Assembly (NCBI GenBank): GCA_946540705.1
Contig: CAMNJD010000123.1
Coordinates: forward strand, 1 to 8,236
DNA from: an uncultured Ruminococcus sp.
Lineage (GTDB): Bacteria; Bacillota; Clostridia; Oscillospirales; Ruminococcaceae
Reading direction: 5' to 3'
DNA length: 8,236 nt
A program made the position numbers and the translations under genes. The notes below the pieces were generated by a model. That model saw only the letters and a program-made list of their open reading frames with translations. It did not search any database and had not been told where the DNA came from. Positions 4,249 through 8,236 of this stretch are shown piece after piece. Positions within the stretch are counted from its first letter, which is position 1. Each line of letters opens with the position of its first letter.

Positions 4249-6876
4249 TCAGTGCAGCATTGCCGTCAGGTCAAGCAGCAGCTCGCGGCATTCCGCATCG
4301 GAGAGCTCCCCGACATGCGTCTTGGAGAGCCGTGCGATCACCTGCGCATCGGCATCCGCAGAAAAGCTCATCTGCCCCTGTGCCTCCGCCGCGATCTTTG
4401 CCGCATAGGATTCCTTCTCCGCCTTGGACTGCGCTTCCATTTCGGTCAGCAGCGCCCTTGCGCGGTTCGTGACCTGTGCCGGGAGTCCTGCGAGCTTCGC
4501 GACCTCAATGCCGTAGCTGTCATCTGCCGCGCCCTCAACGATCTTGCGCAGAAAGCGGATCGTATCGCCGTGCTTCTTGACCGCAATGCTGAGGTTGCGC
4601 ACGCCGTCGCACTGCCCCTCAAGCATCGTCAGCTCGTGGTAATGCGTTGCAAAAAGCGTCTTGCAGCCGATTTTTTTGCCGGAGATGAACTCCGCGACTG
4701 CCCGCGCAATGCTGATGCCGTCAAAGGTCGAGGTGCCGCGTCCGACCTCATCGAGAATGACAAGGCTGTTCGCGGTCGCACGCTTCAGGATCGTCGAGAC
4801 CTCGTGCATCTCGACCATAAAGGTCGATTCCCCTGCCGTGAGGTCATCCGATGCGCCCACGCGCGTGAAGATCTGATCGACCACGGAAATTTTCGCGTAG
4901 GATGCCGGAACAAAGCAGCCCATCTGCGCCATCAGCACGATCAGTGCCGTCTGCCGCATGTAGGTCGATTTACCGCTCATGTTCGGGCCGGTGATGATCG
5001 CGAGGCGGTTCGCCTTTTGATCGAGCAGCACATCATTCGGCACAAAGACCGAATCCGTCAGCATCTGCTCGACGACCGGATGCCGCCCGTCATGGATCTC
5101 GATGCGGCCGTCTACGGCGATCTCCGGCTTGCAGTATTCGTTTTCGAGAGCCGTCAGTGCAAATGCACAGAGCACATCGACCTGAGCAACGGCTGCCGCA
5201 GTCTCCTGCACCGTTTTGAGCTGCTGTGCGACAAAATCACGCAGCTCCGTGAAAATCTCGCCTTCAAGCGCCAGCGCCTTGTCCTTTGCGCCGACGATCG
5301 TGTTCTCCGCGTCGCGCAGCTCCTGCGTGATATACCGCTCACAGTTGGTCAATGTCTGCTTGCGAATCCATTCCGGCGGCACCTGCTCATAATAGGAGCG
5401 CGACACCTCCAGATAATAGCCGAACACGCGGTTATAACCGGTTTTGAGGTTCTTGATGCCGGTGCGCTCGCGCTCGCGGTTCTCGATCTCCGCAATGAGG
5501 TCGGTACCGTGGTTCATTGCATGGCGCAGGGTATCGAGCTCCTCATGGAATCCGTCGCGGATGACACCGCCGTCCTTGACCTGCACGGGCGGTTCATCGA
5601 CCAGTGCCCGCTCAATCAGATCGGAGATCTCATTCAGCGGGGAAATCTCCCCTTCCAGCTTCGTCAGCAGCTTGGACTGCGTGAGTGCCTGAAGCTGCGC
5701 CTTGACCGCCGGTAATTGCAGCGCGGTCTGCGAGAGTGATTTCAGGTCACGCGGGGTCGCCTTTTTGAACATGACGCGGGACATCAGGCGCTCTAAGTCA
5801 AACACATTGTCCAGCAGCCCACGCAGCTCCGACATCGCGACGCTGTTCTTCGTCAGCAGCTCGACTGCATTCAGTCTGTCCATGATCCGCACCGGCTGTG
5901 TGAGCGGCTGCTCCATCCATGTGCGGAGCATCCGCCTGCCCATCGAAGTCTCGGTCTTGTCGAGCACGCCGAGCAGCGAGCCTTTTTTCTCATGCGTCCG
6001 CAGTGTTTCGGTCAGCTCAAGATTGCGTCTGGCGCTGGAATCCAGCCCCATCACGCCGTCCCTGCCGTGTATGGTGATCTCAGTGAAGCGGCCGACCAGC
6101 GCGCGCTGTGTCTCCGCGATATACTGAAACAGACCGCAGATGACCTTGGCATCGGCGCCGTTCTCCGAGAGTCCCAGTGCCGCAAAGGAATCCCCCGCAC
6201 ACTGCTTCAGCACAGTCTCCCGCTGCTTCTCCGGTGCAAAGCAGGTGTCGTCCCGCAGCGTGACCATGCAGTTCGTGCGCGTTTTCAGGAAATCCGCGAC
6301 CGGCTTGTAATCCAGAAAATCCTTGGTGATGAGCAGCTCGGAGGGGTGATAGCGGTCAAGCAGACTGATCAGCTCATCGGTGCGTGCCTTGCCCTCCGCC
6401 TTATGCAGATTGACCGCGCCTGTTGAGATATCCGCCGCACAGAATGCGACTGTCTCCTCCTCGCTCCAGACTGCCGCGAGATAGTTGCAGTTGGATTCGT
6501 CCAGCATGCTGGATTCGATCAGCGTACCGGGCGTCACCACGCGGATGACGCCGCGCTCGACCAGACCCTTGGCGAGCGCAGGATCCTCCATCTGCTCACA
6601 GATCGCGACACGGTAGCCGAGATTCACGAGCTTTTTGAGATACTGCTCGGCCGAATGATACGGCACGCCGCACATCGGCGCCCGTGTCGGCAGACCGCAG
6701 TCGCGTCCGGTGAGTGTCAGCTCCAGCAGCTTCGAGACAAGGATCGCATCGTCAAAGAACATCTCATAGAAGTCGCCGAGCCGGAAAAATACGATCGCAT
6801 CCCCCGCAGCGTCCTTGACCGCAAGATACTGCTGCATCATCGGGGAGAGCTTTGAGCGGTCGAGTTCGATGCTCAT
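4249..6876 (-). CDS. mutS: DNA mismatch repair ATPase MutS
   Basis: MutS (875 aa) binds mismatches and small loops in newly replicated DNA and then, with ATP, becomes a sliding clamp that recruits MutL. The mismatch-reading F36-x-E38 is present in GDFYEMF, at the same numbers as in E. coli. The connector, core and clamp follow, including LRTWMEQPL and FGYYLEVSRSYY. The ATPase domain has Walker A GPNMSGKST (630-638), Walker B ILDEVGRGTST with D709-E710, and FATHYHEL. Length is typical and no key residue is missing. I chose the ATG at 6874-6876. The longer frame from 7077 adds 67 low-complexity residues that only overlap the upstream gene in another frame, while MSIELDRSKLSPMMQQY is a canonical MutS start. 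The start lies 1 nt after the stop of the YlbF-family gene (TGA-T-ATG), which indicates translational coupling. Confidence 0.98.
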   Translation of the reverse strand: MSIELDRSKLSPMMQQYLAVKDAAGDAIVFFRLGDFYEMFFDDAILVSKLLELTLTGRDCGLPTRAPMCGVPYHSAEQYLKKLVNLGYRVAICEQMEDPALAKGLVERGVIRVVTPGTLIESSMLDESNCNYLAAVWSEEETVAFCAADISTGAVNLHKAEGKARTDELISLLDRYHPSELLITKDFLDYKPVADFLKTRTNCMVTLRDDTCFAPEKQRETVLKQCAGDSFAALGLSENGADAKVICGLFQYIAETQRALVGRFTEITIHGRDGVMGLDSSARRNLELTETLRTHEKKGSLLGVLDKTETSMGRRMLRTWMEQPLTQPVRIMDRLNAVELLTKNSVAMSELRGLLDNVFDLERLMSRVMFKKATPRDLKSLSQTALQLPAVKAQLQALTQSKLLTKLEGEISPLNEISDLIERALVDEPPVQVKDGGVIRDGFHEELDTLRHAMNHGTDLIAEIENRERERTGIKNLKTGYNRVFGYYLEVSRSYYEQVPPEWIRKQTLTNCERYITQELRDAENTIVGAKDKALALEGEIFTELRDFVAQQLKTVQETAAAVAQVDVLCAFALTALENEYCKPEIAVDGRIEIHDGRHPVVEQMLTDSVFVPNDVLLDQKANRLAIITGPNMSGKSTYMRQTALIVLMAQMGCFVPASYAKISVVDQIFTRVGASDDLTAGESTFMVEMHEVSTILKRATANSLVILDEVGRGTSTFDGISIARAVAEFISGKKIGCKTLFATHYHELTMLEGQCDGVRNLSIAVKKHGDTIRFLRKIVEGAADDSYGIEVAKLAGLPAQVTNRARALLTEMEAQSKAEKESYAAKIAAEAQGQMSFSADADAQVIARLSKTHVGELSDAECRELLLDLTAMLH

Positions 6877-6877
6877 A

Positions 6878-7294
6878 TCAGTGGCAGCCTGCGCAGCCGG
6901 AGCAGTCCCCGCTGCATCCGCCGGAAAAGGCGTTGGGGTCGAACTTGTCGGGATCCTGTCCCGCCGCGCTGATCGCGATGACACGGTTGATGCTGTCAAG
7001 GAGCTGCTCAAACTGTGCACGTGCGCCCTGATAAGCTGCCATATTCGGGTTTGCCATGATCTGTGAATACAGCTCACGCACCTCCTCGCCCAGCTTCTTC
7101 ACACGTTCCTCATCGTGCTCTGCCTTGTCCTCCTCATTGCCCAGATCCAGCCGCTTCAGGTTGAATTCGCCGATCAGATTCTGGAGCGTTTCGTCCTTGT
7201 CGTTCTCCGCCTCTGCCTTGCGGAACGCCAGATAGCGTTCATCCTGCTGAAGCGCCTTTCCGAGCTGCTTTGCCATTTCCATCAGATCTGCCAT
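6878..7294 (-). CDS. YlbF/YmcA-family protein with cysteine-rich C-terminus
   Basis: This 138-aa soluble helical protein belongs to the YlbF/YmcA (RicF/RicA) family. In Bacillus these form a complex with YaaT that affects mRNA processing by RNase Y, competence, sporulation and biofilm formation, and that carries iron-sulfur clusters. The body (1-105) is charged and alpha-helical with coiled-coil character. The tail has C127-x3-C131-x2-C134-x2-C137 followed by a final His, a plausible metal or Fe-S ligand set. The ATG at 7292-7294 was chosen because AAGGAG lies about 10 nt upstream; an in-frame ATG at 7321 would place that site inside the gene. Its stop is 1 nt from the mutS start. Placement before mutS parallels ymcA upstream of mutS-mutL in B. 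subtilis. Whether it is closer to YlbF or YmcA cannot be settled by eye. Confidence 0.88.
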   Translation of the reverse strand: MADLMEMAKQLGKALQQDERYLAFRKAEAENDKDETLQNLIGEFNLKRLDLGNEEDKAEHDEERVKKLGEEVRELYSQIMANPNMAAYQGARAQFEQLLDSINRVIAISAAGQDPDKFDPNAFSGGCSGDCSGCAGCH

Positions 7295-7310
7295 GGTTTG
7301 ATTTCTCCTT
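7284..7310 (-). promoter_or_regulatory. Ribosome binding site deciding the YlbF-family start
   Basis: The minus strand reads AAAAGGAGAAATCAAACC just before the ATG at 7292-7294. The strong AGGAG, internal to the longer in-frame candidate from 7321, argues for the shorter 138-aa product. Confidence 0.7.
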
Positions 7311-7351
7311 TTGCTGTACATTTCATTTGCGGCAGTGCCGCGGGATATCTG

Positions 7352-8068
7352 TTACTCCGCAGACGGCTCCGCCGGTGCGTCTGCTTCCGCATCGGTCTGC
7401 GCCTCGGCTTCGTCATCGCCGGAATAAACATCATACTCAAAGATAAACTGAATGCCGCCCTCGCGGTAGCCGCTGTAGTTGCGGAAGTTGACGCAGGTCT
7501 CCTTGACGAGCTGCGCATTCGGCAGGTTCAGGCGGGTGAGCCATTCATCGGTGAGGTGGCAGGCGACCGTTCTGCCCTGATGCACCGCATACAGCCAGAG
7601 CTCGCGCGGCATGGTCAGATCCAGTGCCAGCTTCACGTATTTGATATAATTCAGATAATACACAAAATCCGATTCCTCATAGGGGCCTGTCGGCACCGAA
7701 TCCGGATACATCGGCTGACCGTTTTCATCACAGATGATCTCCGGCTCGGCCATATGCTTGGAGAAAAACTTTTTCTCCGCGTCCGAAAGGCTGAACTCCT
7801 GATCGAGGTCCTTTTCTGTGTAATACCGGTAGCTGTACAGCACAGACTTGATGCTGTTGACCCGGACAAACTTCAGAAATGCCTCCATGTCATCGGAGAG
7901 AAAATCGGTCTGCTCGGTCACATTGACCCGCAGCGGCGCAAATTTCCGCGTCCGCAGCAGCTCGCCCAGCGCCTCCTCGTCCGGGAGCTTTCCCTCCAGT
8001 CCGAAGGCCTGCTCCAGCACCTCGGATGCCTTCACGGCAATCGTTTTTACGGTTTCCTGTTCGCTCAT
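7352..8068 (-). CDS. Unrecognised soluble acidic protein, first gene of the mutS cluster
   Basis: I do not recognise this 238-aa protein. It has no signal peptide and no membrane segment. The first 70 residues look helical. Two tyrosine-rich patches stand out (SYRYYTEKDLD, 79-89; DFVYYLNYIKYVKLALDL, 134-151), separated by a loop with DENGQPMYPDSVPTGPYEE (114-132). The segment 152-215 alternates strand- and helix-like stretches, including PRELWLYAV, VACHLTDEWL and GGIQFIFEYDVYSGDD. The last 23 residues are an Asp/Glu/Ala-rich tail, probably disordered. The ATG at 8066-8068 has GAGG 8 nt upstream. It lies 57 nt before the YlbF-family gene in the same direction and is probably the first gene of the operon. 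In related Firmicutes this position often holds the tRNA-modification gene miaB, to which this shows no resemblance. Coding quality is good; function is unknown. Confidence 0.85.
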   Translation of the reverse strand: MSEQETVKTIAVKASEVLEQAFGLEGKLPDEEALGELLRTRKFAPLRVNVTEQTDFLSDDMEAFLKFVRVNSIKSVLYSYRYYTEKDLDQEFSLSDAEKKFFSKHMAEPEIICDENGQPMYPDSVPTGPYEESDFVYYLNYIKYVKLALDLTMPRELWLYAVHQGRTVACHLTDEWLTRLNLPNAQLVKETCVNFRNYSGYREGGIQFIFEYDVYSGDDEAEAQTDAEADAPAEPSAE

Positions 8069-8089
8069 AATGAATCCCTCACTTTCCTT

Positions 8090-8118
8090 TTTATATGAAA
8101 TTTATATGGGCTAATAAA
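8090..8118 (-). promoter_or_regulatory. Weak candidate promoter upstream of the 238-aa gene
   Basis: The minus strand has TATAAA (complement of 8090-8095) with TTTATT 17 bp upstream (complement of 8113-8118). Matches to the -10 and -35 consensus are 5/6 and 3/6. The -35 half lies in the end of repeat copy C. A second TATAAA (complement of 8101-8106) has no usable -35. Nothing better is visible upstream of the presumed first gene. Confidence 0.25.
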
Positions 8119-8236
8119 GATTTGGGTGGATTCTCGCACAAAAAATGTGGTTTAGAACGGTTAAATAGAATAAGGTATCGCTTCGCGATGCTATTTTGAA
8201 TGGGGAAAGCAGCCCTACGGGGTACTTTCCCCAAGC
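8108..8236 (+). repeat. Partial copy C, diverged member of the MITE-like repeat family
   Basis: From GGGC at 8108 the sequence aligns ungapped with 2815-2860 of the full element at 33 of 46 positions, including GGTGG, TTCT and CACAAAAA-type blocks. Its start GGGCTAATAA is identical to the complement of copy A's end. Beyond about 8155 the similarity stops, but the interior is again hairpin-rich: atcgc-ttc-gcgat (8177-8189) inside aaatag/ctattt, and ggggaaag/ctttcccc (8202-8232). The copy runs off the window. It lies 39 nt upstream of the 238-aa gene. Adjacent bases 8100-8107 read ATTTATAT, AT-rich like the target of the full copy. Confidence 0.65.

Noticed and set aside
4252..5715. 487-aa plus-strand frame antisense to mutS
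   Set aside because: It is a shadow of the mutS codon pattern: Arg/Cys/His-rich, with no domain and no supporting signals. mutS is unambiguous on the other strand.
6877..7077. 67-residue N-terminal extension of MutS
   Set aside because: It overlaps the YlbF-family gene in another frame, is Ser/Arg/Ala-rich without MutS similarity, and the internal ATG at 6876 gives the canonical MutS start.
7329..7341. Short palindrome gcggcagtgccgc between the 238-aa and YlbF genes
   Set aside because: A 6-bp stem with a one-base centre and no U-tract is too weak to call a terminator.
7115..8098. 327-aa plus-strand frame antisense to the YlbF and 238-aa genes
   Set aside because: Antisense shadow; both minus-strand genes have ribosome binding sites, operon spacing and normal composition.
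1..8236. CRISPR array, tRNA or rRNA gene, or transposase gene
   Set aside because: I looked on both strands and found no regularly spaced repeats, no tRNA- or rRNA-like sequence and no transposase-like frame.

Overview
The window (about 8.2 kb, moderately GC-rich) looks like chromosomal DNA of a gut-type Gram-positive anaerobe of the Clostridia, most likely a Ruminococcus-like Oscillospiraceae. The reasons are a YlbF-family gene with a cysteine-rich tail directly before mutS, a MutL of the MutH-independent endonuclease type, strong GGAGG-like ribosome binding sites and hairpin-rich intergenic repeats. The taxonomic call is an inference from gene style and synteny, not a database match.

All seven supported genes lie on the minus strand, so the window is transcribed from right to left. 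In transcription order they are: an unrecognised 238-aa soluble protein (8068-7352); a YlbF/YmcA-family protein (7294-6878); MutS (6876-4249); a YhfC-type glutamic intramembrane protease (4177-3503); a 112-aa three-helix membrane protein (3484-3146); MutL, starting at GTG (2753-702); and a RimJ/RimL-like GNAT acetyltransferase (684-121). Gaps are short: 57, 1, 71, 18, then 392, then 17 nt. This is a DNA mismatch-repair operon comparable to ymcA-cotE-mutS-mutL of Bacillus subtilis, with two membrane genes between mutS and mutL. MutS recognises mismatches, and MutL nicks the new strand through its C-terminal DKHA(X)2E(X)4E site.

The one long gap (2754-3145) is explained by a mobile insertion. 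A 330-bp, non-coding, hairpin-packed element (2815-3144) has imperfect 24-bp terminal inverted repeats beginning GGG and is flanked by an exact 8-bp direct repeat, CTTATTTT (2807-2814 and 3145-3152). This is the structure of a MITE with an 8-bp target-site duplication. The right-hand repeat contains the stop codon of the 112-aa gene. Removing the element and one repeat copy leaves that gene only 54 nt from mutL, so the element appears to have split a formerly tight operon.

Two further copies of the same element end sit at the window edges. One, at 1-110, is inverted and about 93% identical to the full copy. The other, at 8108-8236, is about 72% identical over the terminal 46 bp and has a different interior. 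The window therefore samples a dispersed family with shared ends and variable, structured interiors. I saw no tRNA, rRNA, CRISPR array or transposase gene.
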